64,000 nt of DNA. Source: Oegoconia quadripuncta. Lineage: Eukaryota; Arthropoda; Insecta; Lepidoptera; Autostichidae. Where the stretch lies: positions 8,465,731 through 8,529,730 of the forward strand of contig OX438758.1 in NCBI GenBank assembly GCA_949316235.1. Direction: 5' to 3'. The notes under the pieces are model-generated. The model saw only the letters and a list, made by a program, of their open reading frames with translations, did no database searches and was not told the DNA's origin. Each line of letters opens with the position of its first letter. Within the stretch, counting starts at the first letter, position 1. Positions 47,458 through 57,102 of the stretch are shown here, one piece after another. Made by a program: the position numbers and the translations under genes.

Positions 47458-47825
47458 TATTTTTTACTTTAATTTTTAAATATATGTATTAAAATTTTAG
47501 ATTGACACAGGGGAAAGGTTCTTTGCCATGTTTGATGAAAATCGGTTCAGCCATGTCGAAGATATTTAACTTTAAACACGTTGCTTTGTACATTTGGATG
47601 TTATTTACATTTAGTTTTTTTAAATTTTCAATATAATGGTATTTAAGATAAAAGAGATTGCAAACTTTTTTTAAATTCTCAAAAGAATTTACATTTCTCA
47701 AAAGAATATATACAAATATAACTCCCATAAAATTCTAACATTACAACTTTTTGAGGCAGAAAGTTTAATTTATAAGATTCGATCCTTATTATCTAATATT
47801 ATAAATGCAAACGTTTAGCGTGAAC

Positions 47826-48250
47826 GTCGGTGGCTCAGCGGTTAAGACACGGTCTCCAAATTTATGAGGTCCGGGTTCGATTCCCAGGCAGACCAATGAC
47901 TTTTTAAAATTCATTTCATTACTTATGAGCTGCCGACTGCTCCTTAAACGGTGAAGGAAAACATTGTGAGGAAACCTGCATACCTAAGAAATAAAATTTC
48001 TAAGGCATGTGAAGTCCTCAACCGCGGATTTATTTGACAAAATATTTTCATTTCTTTCGATATGAACCTGTAGAGAGCCTTCTCTAAAAAAATAATGTAT
48101 TTCAGTAAATAAATTGTTACAGGTGGACAGACGACCTGATACATATATACATAACGATACCTTTGTCAAAGGTCCTTTACCACCGGTTACTCTGTAGAAT
48201 TTTATGGGGAGGCCTATGTTCAGCTGTGGCTGATATGATTATGATAAAAT
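47826..48250 (+). mobile_element. SINE3, tRNA-derived, possibly composite
   Basis: A-box region GTGGCTCAGCGGTTAAGAC (47830), B-box GGTTCGATTCC (47874-47884), then GGTGAAGGAAAACATTGTGA and GGAAACCTGCAT, typical of a common lepidopteran SINE. The expected tail (GGGGAGGCCTATGTTCAGC) reappears at 48205. The 48030-48190 part does not fit and may be an insertion. A 30-base start of a GGATGAAATTTGGTA-type repeat abuts on the left. Confidence 0.7.
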
Positions 48251-48259
48251 AAGTTGTTG

Positions 48260-49190
48260 GATAGAAGACTTATAAACTATTATAATACTGTATTGCTGGT
48301 AACCTATCATACTTTCGAAACTTTCTTGCTCGAATTTAAATTGTCGAAAACGGTAATAAGAAATTTCAATTGCCAGAGTGATTATTTTATATAACTTTTT
48401 TTCTCATAAACTTATTTTATATATGTTTCATATACTAGAAAAACAGTTAACCGATTATCAGAACTACTTTTTGATGTTTGACAGATGTTTTACTTACCAT
48501 AATTTAAATTACTTGAATTACTTTATGTCGAAGTTACTTTCTCTAGACAACCTCTATCTATAGCGAGCGAGCGACGCGAGCGAACAATATGGGTCGAAGC
48601 ACCCCAACATTGTGGGTTAGATTCGATGTTAGGTTGTGTTTTTATAATATTGTTAATAATATTCTGAAAACCAAAACGTCTGGCAATAGATGCTTTAAAA
48701 CATATGTAAATTAAAAAAAATACATTTGAATATCGTACATTCAATCTGTAGAAGGCATTTTCGGTGAAATGAAACATATAGAAAACAAAAATATAGGAAA
48801 CGTTTTCGAACAATTAAAATTCAGAAAAAAAAATCGCATTTTGTGATAGATAACCTGAATTGCTATATCTAGATTATAATTAAATAAAACCGAGAGCACG
48901 AATCCATTCCACATTTATCTTGATAGTGAGATGACGTAAGCGATATTTTCAGTAAACATTTAAAATTAGAGATTATTTCGAATTAGACAATCGTCTTCTT
49001 GTTCTTGGCACAATCGAATAACCGATACCTCTGATTCATGAAGCTAACAATTTTATTTCAATATCCGTAGCCCGTCATAATCGGATCACAGCAAGAGAAT
49101 CGTGTTAAAGTTCCAATGACGTAACAGCATCGCTACGTCATGCGAACTCTACCGCACGGTCAGTCAGTACTAACTTTGGTTCTTGTTAGG
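48260..49190. other. Intergenic, no gene recognised
   Basis: 48560-48585 holds GCGAGCGAGCGACGCGAGCG, a short GC-rich word found in other lepidopteran repeats. 49120-49165 has two ACGTCAT-type words and TCAGTCAGT, faintly promoter-like. Otherwise AT-rich and featureless. Confidence 0.4.
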
Positions 49191-49958
49191 TATACAGGGT
49201 GTAAATTGAAGTACTTTTAAGTTAAAATCCACGTATAGTGTTACTTGAGTACATTACATTATACGCAGAATTTGTAAGAAATGGTACAAAAACCATTAAA
49301 ATTTAAAAAGAATACTTTTCTTACACGTCACACGGCGAGTATTAACTACTTGTTTATTTATTTATTAATTAGTTTTTTAAACTAAAACTTCAGAAACATA
49401 CACTGTCTGGGTTTAATTAAATGTACTTAATTATTTTTATAATTATTTTATAGTTTAAAAGTACTTCCATAAAAGCGTAAAATTCCGGCGTCTGACCAAA
49501 ATACTCCATCAGGAATAAACTTTATCAATCTTTGTAAACAGTACCGGAAATCTCTTTATTAGAACGTTGGGCGCTATATTGCTTGTCAAACTAGAACGTC
49601 GTGCGTATGCACAAACCGTCTGTGTGCGTGAATTAAAAATTGTTATTTTCTTCTCCAAAACTTATTCCTGAATTGTATATTTCTCAAATTAGTAAATAAC
49701 ATAACAGATTAACACAAATAGAAAACTCATTGGATTGTTGGCGGATGTTCCCAATCTATTTAGTTTTGTTATTAATGCTGCATATTTTCGCCGATCGATA
49801 AAAAAATTTGAAATAGGTAATCTACCTACACCTGGTTTAAACGATCTCTATCACAAACAAAAAAGGCAACAAGGTGTATTCATTAACAGTGTAAAAATCA
49901 CAAATCAGTCATCAAACAATAGGCGTAATAGTACCTACTTAATTTGACACCCTGTATA
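49191..49958. mobile_element. DNA transposon relic with TACAGGGTGT ends
   Basis: Left TATACAGGGTGTAAATT, right AATTTGACACCCTGTATA. About 768 bases. Internal AAGTACTTTTAAG has an inverted partner near 49460. The frame at 49735-49947 shows no transposase motif. The TA at the borders could be a duplication. Similar single ends occur at 32401, 44431 and 56559. Confidence 0.6.
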
Positions 49959-50248
49959 CACCCTCGGGAACATCCTAAGTGATTTGTAAATCAATATCCA
50001 GGTCTAAAAGCTGTGACATGCTGCAAATGGAACACTAATTCAGTTACCATCGATATTTTAACTTCGGAGCTTCAATCGATGGGATAGTGCAAGCTTTGTC
50101 AACATCTACAATATCAAATTATATCGCTTTCAGTGTATTTTATATAGGTGAGAGATAGAGTACATAGACACATAATGTCACAACCTTTAATGGAGTGGTC
50201 AGAGATATCCAAAACTTGCGTTTGGGTATTCCACACAGTATACTTCTT

Positions 50249-50650
50249 TTTATGCACAACGGGTTACCACTTGACCCTCAATCACACCTTAAGTAAAGGT
50301 GAGGCCGAAGGTGGAAGCATACGGCCCCGAAACCAGTGGCGTGTCCTCTATACAGGCAGATAGGCAGTGCCTATATCCTAGCAAATTGTAAGCTTTCCTC
50401 GAAATGCATTGTCGAGACAGCTGATTCATACTGTTGTGAACGCATATTTTCTAAACTGTTGCGAAGATTGCTACAAGTCTTAGTTATTATTTTGGAGTTG
50501 TATTTTTTCCATTTAATAGCAAATTTTATCATTCTGCCTACCCTGTGGCAAAACGCTGTGCAGCCACTGCTGGAAACCCCATCTTATTTGGAGGACTGGC
50601 TATCTTATCTCTGACAACCGGCCGGCATCAACATGCTTGAAACAATATCC
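50249..50650 (-). mobile_element. SINE1 split by a hAT element
   Basis: Left TTTTTATGCACAACGGGTTA to CCCCGAAAC (50333), right AAACCCCATCTTATTTGG to ACAACCGG. The tRNA head is missing. Confidence 0.85.
50334..50569. mobile_element. Small hAT element inside SINE1
   Basis: Ends CAGTGGCGTGTCC and the complement of CAGTGGCTGC. Flanking octamers CCCGAAAC and CTGGAAAC differ at two positions, fitting an 8-base duplication. 236 bases, non-autonomous. Shares the CAGTGGCG end with 42099. Confidence 0.8.
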
Positions 50651-51382
50651 AAGGTTATCTTTTTGAAATATCAGGAATGTACTTAGGGCAGGGGTTGAGC
50701 CCATTGCCGTTGAAACATGGAAGTCTACAGATATTTTTGATGATGATGTGGAGTCGAAAGGATCTCCAATTTAGCATGGGTTGTAGCGGTTGCACTACAA
50801 CGCTGGTTTTGGACCCTCCAATTAATTATGCATGGACCCTGGTCAACAAAAAATCTCACACACACATTTTCATCATATATGGCCAATAAATCACAGCTCA
50901 GAAAATTAAATGCACAAATTATGTCACGCCCTAATGTATACTTTAGATACTTACCTATAATTGTTGTATTGAAATGGCGAAGCCTTTAAAATAAATAAAA
51001 AACCTACTAACTTTTCCCTCCACGCTTTGTTACTCAACAACTTGAAAAATACATCAATAAACACTTCCTTCCTATTAACTCTCCAATGGATACTGTGTCA
51101 CTCTGCAAACATTCTCTTTATACAAGGGTTTTCCACTTTACTTGCTTTATATTCCCGTTAGAGTGAATAAATGATATATTAACGTTTTCAAGTGATCAAT
51201 TGTATCCTACGAAAAATAAACATTTTTTCATTTTCATTTTTCATTTTCATTTTCTACCAATGCAGAGGTTACAAAATTCAAGCATCTATTTCTACGTTAG
51301 ATGCATGACAACATTTATTAAATATCAATTTAAATCTACTGGAAATAATAATAGGATTTATACCATACAACTGTAAGTCAGT
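50650..51382. other. LINE-derived word, then unassigned DNA
   Basis: 50640-50770 resembles the 56640-56760 block (CTTGAAACAATATCCAAGGT, GCCGTTGAAACATGG). 50770-50850 repeats the GCATGGGTTGTAGCGGTTGC word seen at 61097. 51225-51255 is a run of TTTTCATT. No gene. Confidence 0.45.
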
Positions 51383-51625
51383 ATGTTCAAGCTACTACCA
51401 CAACAGAAAGGTAAATCATCTATGGGAAAAGAAGCGGCTCAAGAAACGGACAGGTTTGCCATCAGGAATCAGAAGTACAGGATTCATAAATTGCACGATT
51501 TATTCCAGCACCTAGGACCCGAGGGACCAAGTCAACCTATAAACCAAGGAAGATTTCAAACAGATGAGAATAGCCAACTGACGAATAACGAAAATGTCTG
51601 CGCCAAGAGTGCTTCACCTCAATAG
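51383..51625 (+). CDS. Small coding-like ORF of unknown function (80 aa)
   Basis: An intact 80-codon frame from ATG to TAG in a patch whose base composition is more balanced than its flanks. The product is hydrophilic and Gln/Lys/Asn-rich, starting MFKLLPQQKGKSSMGKEAAQ, with HKLHDLFQHLGPEGPSQP in the middle. There are no repeat hallmarks in or beside it. CAG one base before the ATG could be a splice acceptor, so this may be a terminal exon of an unseen plus-strand gene. An ATTAAA-type signal occurs about 75 bases after the stop. No similarity is recognised. Confidence 0.33.
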   Translation: MFKLLPQQKGKSSMGKEAAQETDRFAIRNQKYRIHKLHDLFQHLGPEGPSQPINQGRFQTDENSQLTNNENVCAKSASPQ

Positions 51626-51639
51626 AAGGTTCCACACAA

Positions 51640-52125
51640 TTGTTTATTCTAGTTTATAAGAATTTAAATCACACCTACATATTGTAACAGGCAACTATTA
51701 AAATCACATAACACAGCCATAAAAGTGCGTAATCATAATACTTCTGCAAAACGCTTGATTTTCAGCATGACCGTATAAACCAGTGATGGGCAAGAGTAAT
51801 TGGTGGCGAATTCCTAAAAATACTGCCTGCACAGCGAGCGTACCGATTGGGCAAAGCGTAGCAAAAGGCGCCATATGCTCAGTAATAGACTTTCAATGAT
51901 GTCGAACTCTGGTTTGAAGCAAAATATTATAATGTTCAGCCATTTTAATAATGTCAAACAATCTTAATAAGGAAAGAAAAATATGCCTCTGTATTTTAAG
52001 AGTATTCAATATTTTTATTGAGAATTTTGGTTTTACGTGTTGCTAAAACTCTCATTTCATTCGTCTATGTTATCTAAAAAGAATTATCCAAGCGAATGGA
52101 AACTTTATGTCTAAAAAATAAGTAC
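51640..52125. other. Mostly unassigned, with a family C fragment
   Basis: 51940-52035 carries family C words (ATGCCTCTGTATTTTAAGAG, TTCAATATTTTTA). Nothing else is recognised. Confidence 0.4.
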
Positions 52126-52262
52126 TATACCTGCGGTAAATTCAAGATCTTCAAGAGCAGAGTGAATAGGCATTTACTGGGATCGCGTGCTTCGTCTTCG
52201 ACCACATCGTCACTTTCCATCAGGTGAGATAGCGGTCAAACGCAAAGCCAATCATAAAAAAA
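52125..52262 (+). mobile_element. LINE 3' end, CATCAGGTGAGAT type
   Basis: CCACATCGTCACTTTCCATC then AGGTGAGATAGCGGTCAAAC and ATAAAAAAATG. Matches 56255-56370. Confidence 0.6.
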
Positions 52263-52289
52263 TGTTTATGAATATTAATTAATTAGGTA

Positions 52290-52475
52290 TACAACTATTT
52301 ACAAATAAAAAACTTGACCCAGATCCCTCGAAAACGGGAGCGTTCCCAGAAGGCTGGCAGAGTTACCCCGCTGTATGGCGAGGCTAATCCTTTGCGCGAA
52401 ATACAGGCCAGCCTTCCGATCATAGGAGGCATGTCTGGGTCAAGTTTTTGTTTGTAAATAGTAGTTGAGTTTTAT
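52290..52475. mobile_element. Fold-back element with AACTTGACCCAGA ends
   Basis: Outer pair CAACTATTTACAAATAAAAA then CTTGACCCAGA against TCTGGGTCAAG then TTTTTGTTTGTAAATAGTAG. A second inner pair GAAGGCTGGC with GCCAGCCTTC. The whole 185 bases can fold on itself. Confidence 0.75.
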
Positions 52476-52639
52476 TTCTTTTAATTATGAGTTAAGGCAT
52501 TGTAATTAATTACCAAATAATAAAGTTATTTTGGTATACAACTCATCAAAATAGACCTTGAAAATGAGTTTTGCAAGAGAAATTTCAGAAAAAATACAAT
52601 TATAAAAATTTGTATTAAAACGTAGAGCAGAGCGGAGTT

Positions 52640-53225
52640 TATATTTGTAAAAATTTTTCCTCATATTTAAACTTATTCCCAATGGTGGATTTTAAACTGC
52701 CAAAGTTAGTTTATGTTAACACTTTCAGACACGGTATCCACGTCTACACTTATATCCCCATACAAAAATGATGACGTCATGCATATGTGTAGGATCCCCA
52801 ACATAGATCTGGGGGCACGGCCGTGCCCCCACCAAGTCGAGCAAAAAAGCGTCACGGCCGTACCATCCTTTTCTCGAAGCAATTCAGACCATTTTCGACC
52901 CCCTGTAACTTCGTTGTGGATAAAAATAGAAGACTGAAATTTTCAGTAACTATGCAGGCATTGTAAAGACACGTATATTTCAAATTTCATTCAATTTGAA
53001 CCAGTATTTTTAAGAATTATAACGGGTCAAATTTCTTAATTTTGTCACTCACTGACTCACCGATCATCAAAATTCTAAGGCACTTCTAGCAGACCTAGAA
53101 GCTTCAAATTTGGAATATAAGTAGTGTTTGGTGTATGAATCAAGGAAAAACTAAAAATTCTAGAAAAGACAGCAAAGAAAATTAAGCCCATACAGCCAAG
53201 TCTTCAGTTAATTACATTTTTCAAT
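52640..53225. mobile_element. Lepidopteran dispersed repeat with a GC palindrome
   Basis: Carries the perfect 20-base palindrome GGGGGCACGGCCGTGCCCCC (52811-52830), TCACTCACTGACTCACCGAT and AGAAGCTTCAAATTTGGAAT words. ATACAGCCAAGTCTTC near the end recurs inverted at 40650. Perhaps Helitron-like; class not settled. Confidence 0.6.
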
Positions 53226-53243
53226 ATTGGCTTTATTCGTAAC

Positions 53244-53405
53244 GATGTTTTATTATTTTACGGCAAAAATTGTAACATCAAAGCCTCCCAGAAAAACCCA
53301 TAGAGACAGGGAGTGGGCTCTTAGAAAAACTGTAGCTGAAGCTCAAGAAGTAGTACCGGAAAAGAGAAAACGGAAGGCTACCTACAAAAATAAGAAAAGT
53401 TCATA
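53244..53405 (+). CDS. Small basic ORF beside the large inverted repeat
   Basis: A frame of about 53 codons (ATG at 53244, TAA at 53403) containing REWALRKTVAEAQEVVPEKR followed by a Lys/Arg-rich end. A decayed second copy of the same motif (RERALRKFVAGR, then EKEKSRTVYKIQKEM) follows at 53410-53530 with one stop, and runs into the left arm of the inverted repeat. The repeated motif argues for a true protein relic. Host gene or element ORF cannot be decided. Confidence 0.3.
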
Positions 53406-53522
53406 AGTCAGAGAGAGGGCTTTAAGAAAATTCGTTGCTGGTAGATATACATATATACAATAAGTAGAAGATACCGAAAAGGAAAAAAGTAGAACTGTCT
53501 ACAAAATACAAAAAGAAATGAG

Positions 53523-54216
53523 ATCCCATCAAAAACAATACTTGTCAAAAAAACCAAGTCTCGCAACTCAGTTGTTCTGCGGTAAAAAGTTGTGAGATCC
53601 ATGTAATAGCAAGTCGGTTGTTAATTTATTCAGTCTCTACTTAAGCGACTTTCTGTCTTAATACGTCCAGTCTCTAAGACCACGATCGTGGTCCATAACA
53701 ATTGAAAATCAATTGTGTCTGGAATCTCCGTACTCGAAGCATTAAGTTGTTACGTAATAATTAACAGCATCTTATAGTGACGCATATCAATATTAAAATT
53801 CTTTAATGTTTTATATAAATATATTGAGACTTGGCCATCGCCTGAAAAGACGTGTAAATTCAATCGCCTGAAAACACATGTAATTCAATTATTTAGTGCG
53901 ATGGCCAAGTCTCGATATATTTATATAAAACATTAAAGAATTTTAATATTGATATGCGTCACTATAAGATGCTGTTAATTATTACGTAACAACTTAATGC
54001 TTCGAGTACGGAGATTCCAGACACAATTGATTTTCAATTGTTATGGACCACGATCGTGGTCTTAGAGACTGGACGTATTAAGACAGAAAGTCGCTTAAGT
54101 AGAGACTGAATAAATTAACAACCGACTTGGTATTACATGGATCTCACAACTTTTTACCGCAGAACAACTGAGTTGCGAGACTTGGTTTTTTTGACAAGTA
54201 TTGTTTTTGATGGGAT
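53523..54216. repeat. Long inverted repeat: two 319-bp arms, 56-bp loop
   Basis: Arms 53523-53841 and 53898-54216 are reverse complements with only two mismatches found over 319 positions (G/C near 53610, T/C near 53825). The loop holds two copies of a 25-base unit starting CGCCTGAAAA. No terminal duplication is seen outside. Transcription across it would give a long dsRNA hairpin. Confidence 0.95.
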
Positions 54217-54359
54217 AATACCCTTACTTGGAGTCCAATGTAGATTGATACAACGTGGGGGTATCAGCATAAAATTTTGATATGTTGTGACACAGTGACG
54301 TCAGTATTGGAACATTTAACTGAGAATGACCGTAAAAGCGTGTGCGTGATGCTCGAAAT

Positions 54360-54960
54360 CACACAGTGAAATTTAGTTATTTTGACAACGTCAAAAAACT
54401 GTGCTGAAATAGGTATAATAGGTGCCCAAATAGTGCCCAAAGGAAAAAAATTGTGAATAATAGAATAGAAGTCTTTATTTGCAAGAATACTATCTACATA
54501 AAAGAGATCTTAAGATTAATTAATCCAGTTAAGTATTCAGCCAATCCATCAGGCATGCAAATATTAAATTCACAGTCATAATAATCATGTAAACTTAATA
54601 CTTAAATTAATGATTACATGCTTAGGAAATAAAGAAATTCCGAGTATGCACAACTGTAGTTTAAGAGTTCTTAATAACTTTAGTGAGCAGTCTGGCGGCA
54701 CGTATTGCTGGAATACTTATTCTCATACGCAGAGACGGCTTTGCCTATGATTATAAATAAAAAATGTGCATTAATAGTGCCACCGAAATGTACAAAGTCG
54801 CGAGAATAGTGCTTCATAAAACAACGAAGTTAGACTTTGTGAAAAGGAACAGCGCAGATGACGGACTTTTTGAAGGCCGGACAAAAATTTCATATCGGTC
54901 AATTGTGAAAATGGAATGTATAGTATTCTATGCAATCACTGACACGGAGAACAAAAAAGT
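54360..54960 (+). mobile_element. Repeat family C split by a LINE end
   Basis: Left part to about 54455, right part from 54649 (CAACTGTAGTTTAAGAGTTC, TCTCATACGCAGAGACGG, AATAGTGCCACCGAAATG). Confidence 0.6.
54456..54648 (-). mobile_element. LINE 3' end nested in family C
   Basis: AATAATAGAATAGAAG tail then TCTTTATTTGCAAGAATAC. Same tail type as 57781 and 59479; minus orientation. Confidence 0.65.
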
Positions 54961-54972
54961 TTCAGAAAGGCA

Positions 54973-55205
54973 TTTTTTTTGCTCAACGGGTTAGCACTTG
55001 ACCTCAATCACATCTGATGTTAAGTGAAGATGAGGCCTAAGATGGACGCGTACTGACCCGGAAACCCCAACACATTTGGAGGACTGGCTATCTTATCTCT
55101 GACAACCGGAACACAACAATGCTATTAACATTGCTGTTAGGCGGCAGTAGCTAGCCAGGCGGACATTTAAAATGCCTTACCGCCAACCAAACCAAGTACT
55201 AAATT
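54973..55205 (-). mobile_element. SINE1, head missing
   Basis: TTTGCTCAACGGGTTAGCAC to GCCAACCAAACCAAGTACT. Body well preserved; ends before the tRNA-like head. Confidence 0.87.
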
Positions 55206-55309
55206 AGGTAAGTACTACATTTAGGTAAATAGGTATTAATATCACAATTCGGAATTCAGATTGCAAAACAATTATTCTTGATTGTTGATAATGGTCTATT
55301 TGAAAATTC

Positions 55310-55505
55310 ATGGTGATCGGGAATTGCGGTATAAAGGGATGCGGGGAGGGGGCGGATGAAACGTAAATGAATTATCCTTAAACATTGCGGAGTAGCGGAC
55401 GTGATTCCACCACCGCACTGGGCACAGCCTCCCAAACTGTAAAGAGATAATACGCAATAGTTGCAGTGGGCGGAAGGTGCGGGCGGAGGCGGAGTTGATT
55501 ATGAA
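55310..55505. promoter_or_regulatory. GC-box cluster
   Basis: Three GGGCGG-type boxes (GGGGGCGGATG, GTGGGCGGAAG, GCGGGCGGAGG) in 170 bases of otherwise unique-looking, GC-enriched DNA. Could be regulatory. No adjoining gene was found. Confidence 0.25.
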
Positions 55506-55512
55506 AAATGTG

Positions 55513-55872
55513 TATAATAATAATAATAAATATTTCGGACACTTACACCAATCATTTAGTCTATGGATACTAGATAACGGATAAACATACATAAATTTAT
55601 ATTTACCTATGAAATTGCCGTTTTGTATGAAAAAATTTTAACCAATTTTTTTTCATGTATTTTTTATTTGTATTAATTACTTCGATTAATCACCCATGCA
55701 ATCAATGCATCTTTGCCAACGCAGTGGCAGTTTATTGATGCGCTTATAAACATCCATGACTCAGGAATAAATGTTCATATTCATCACACAAATATTTACC
55801 CGTCGCGGGATTGGAACCCGCAACCGTTGGTTTCGCTGACAGGGTCACTATCCACTACACCATTCGGTCGTC
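55513..55872 (-). mobile_element. SINE2 split by a mariner fragment
   Basis: Left part TAATAATAAATATTTCGGAC to AACATACATAAAT (about 55600); right part TATAAACATCCATGACTC to CACCATTCGGTCGTC. B-box complement GGGATTGGAACCCG. Confidence 0.85.
55604..55747 (-). mobile_element. Mariner 3' end with transposase C-terminus
   Basis: The terminal TTTACCTATGAAATTGCCG matches the MITEs at 18198 and 35832. The minus strand then encodes RINKLPLRWQRCIDCMGD followed by a stop, the C-terminal end of a mariner transposase. The 5' part is absent; the copy stops abruptly at AGCGCATC. It links the MITE ends to their likely parent element. Confidence 0.82.
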
Positions 55873-55894
55873 TATAAATTGTGAATTTGAATTC

Positions 55895-56085
55895 ATGTAA
55901 TTCTCATTGACTGGTGACGCCACTTTTGATTACGAACAATTTTCCCCGAAGAACCATAATCGAATTCGATCAAAAAAATTTTAGAATACCCATATAAACT
56001 AAACAATTTTGGAATCATCTTAATTTCGTATGGAAATCCAACAATTTTCGTCTGGTGATTCCACTCCTGATTAAGAACGACATGC
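55895..56085 (-). repeat. Repeat family D, inverted copy
   Basis: TTCTCATTGACTGGTGACGC then CTTTTGATTACGAACAATTT, and GTGATTCCACTCCTGATTAA near the right end. Confidence 0.55.
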
Positions 56086-56134
56086 CAAAAGACTCATTGG
56101 TGACCATTTGTTCACTGCTAAATTGCAGAGCCTC

Positions 56135-56370
56135 GAACACCGTCGCAAGGTCGCCTGTCTTTCAGTCTTTTACAGGATACACTTCGGTGAGTGTGCGTTG
56201 TAATTACACAATCTTATTCCACCATCGCCATTCCATCTTCGGACTACTAGGCGCGGGGAGGGAATTCCACCCGTATGTCGCGAGATCGCGTGCTTCATCT
56301 TCGGCCACATCGTCATTTCCCATTAGGTGAGATTGTGGTCAAATGCGTATCCAGTTAATCATAAAAAATA
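56135..56370 (+). mobile_element. LINE 3' end, CATTAGGTGAGAT type
   Basis: TTCAGTCTTTTACAGGATAC, ATTCCACCATCGCCATTCC and CCACATCGTCATTTCCCATT then AGGTGAGATTGTGGTCAAA, ending in AAAAAATAAAAAAAAG. Confidence 0.6.
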
Positions 56371-56384
56371 AAAAAAAGAACAAC

Positions 56385-56560
56385 TTTCCACTAGCAACCA
56401 ATTCAGCCAAAAATTGTTGGACTTCCCTACTAAAGGTGGTTTTGAGAATGGTTTACTTGTTTAGGTTACCCTAAATTTTTTTGATCGAAATCGGCTATTG
56501 TCCTTGGGGAAATTTGTTCGTAATCAGGAGTGGAGTCACCAGTAGACAGCAATTACACCC
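56385..56560 (+). repeat. Repeat family D, direct copy
   Basis: AACAACTTTCCACTAGCAAC to TCGTAATCAGGAGTGGAGTC. Same composition as 46860-47090. Confidence 0.55.
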
Positions 56561-56639
56561 TGTATACATAACATCACGACCTTTATCCCAAATGGGGTGG
56601 TCAGAGATGTCCCAATAATTTGTACTTGGGTGTTCCAAA

Positions 56640-56815
56640 CATTAAAACTTTAATACTTGAAACAACATCCACGGTTCACCTTGCGAAATATACAGAAATG
56701 CACACATGACAGGGCATGATCTCATCGCCGTTGAAACGTGCAAAGCTATAGAGGTTTTTTGATGAAAAGTCCCTTAGTCGCCTTTTACGACACCCACGGG
56801 AAGAGAGAGGTCTAT
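56640..56815 (-). mobile_element. LINE-derived block, inverted
   Basis: CACATGACAGGGCATGATCT, GCCGTTGAAACGTGC and AGTCGCCTTTTACGACACCC then ACGGGAAGAGAG are complements of 10200-10330. Confidence 0.55.
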
Positions 56816-56867
56816 TCTTTTTACATGACGAAACCGCACAGCACTTACGGGATAATTTTTTGTTATA

Positions 56868-57100
56868 AACCCCCGATGCAAAAAGAGGGGTGTTATAAAT
56901 TTGAAGCTATCTGTGTCTAAGTCTGTCTGTGTATATGTCTGTTATTGTAGTACCAAAACGGCTGAACGGATTTGAAAACGGTTTCTATTTCCGAAAACTG
57001 CTGGATCCAAGACAGTATTTAGCCATGTTTGAATGTCAAGGACATGACGGTGACAGCGTAATACTAAAGAACCTCTTAGAGTTACATACAAACCAATATT
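56868..57100 (+). mobile_element. Dispersed repeat, ACCCCCGATGCAAAAAGAGGGG type
   Basis: AACCCCCGATGCAAAAAGAG then GGGTGTTATAAATTTGA, CTGTCTGTGTATATGTCTG and AACGGCTGAACGGATTTG. An insect-wide repeat; class unknown. Confidence 0.55.
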
Positions 57101-57102
57101 TT

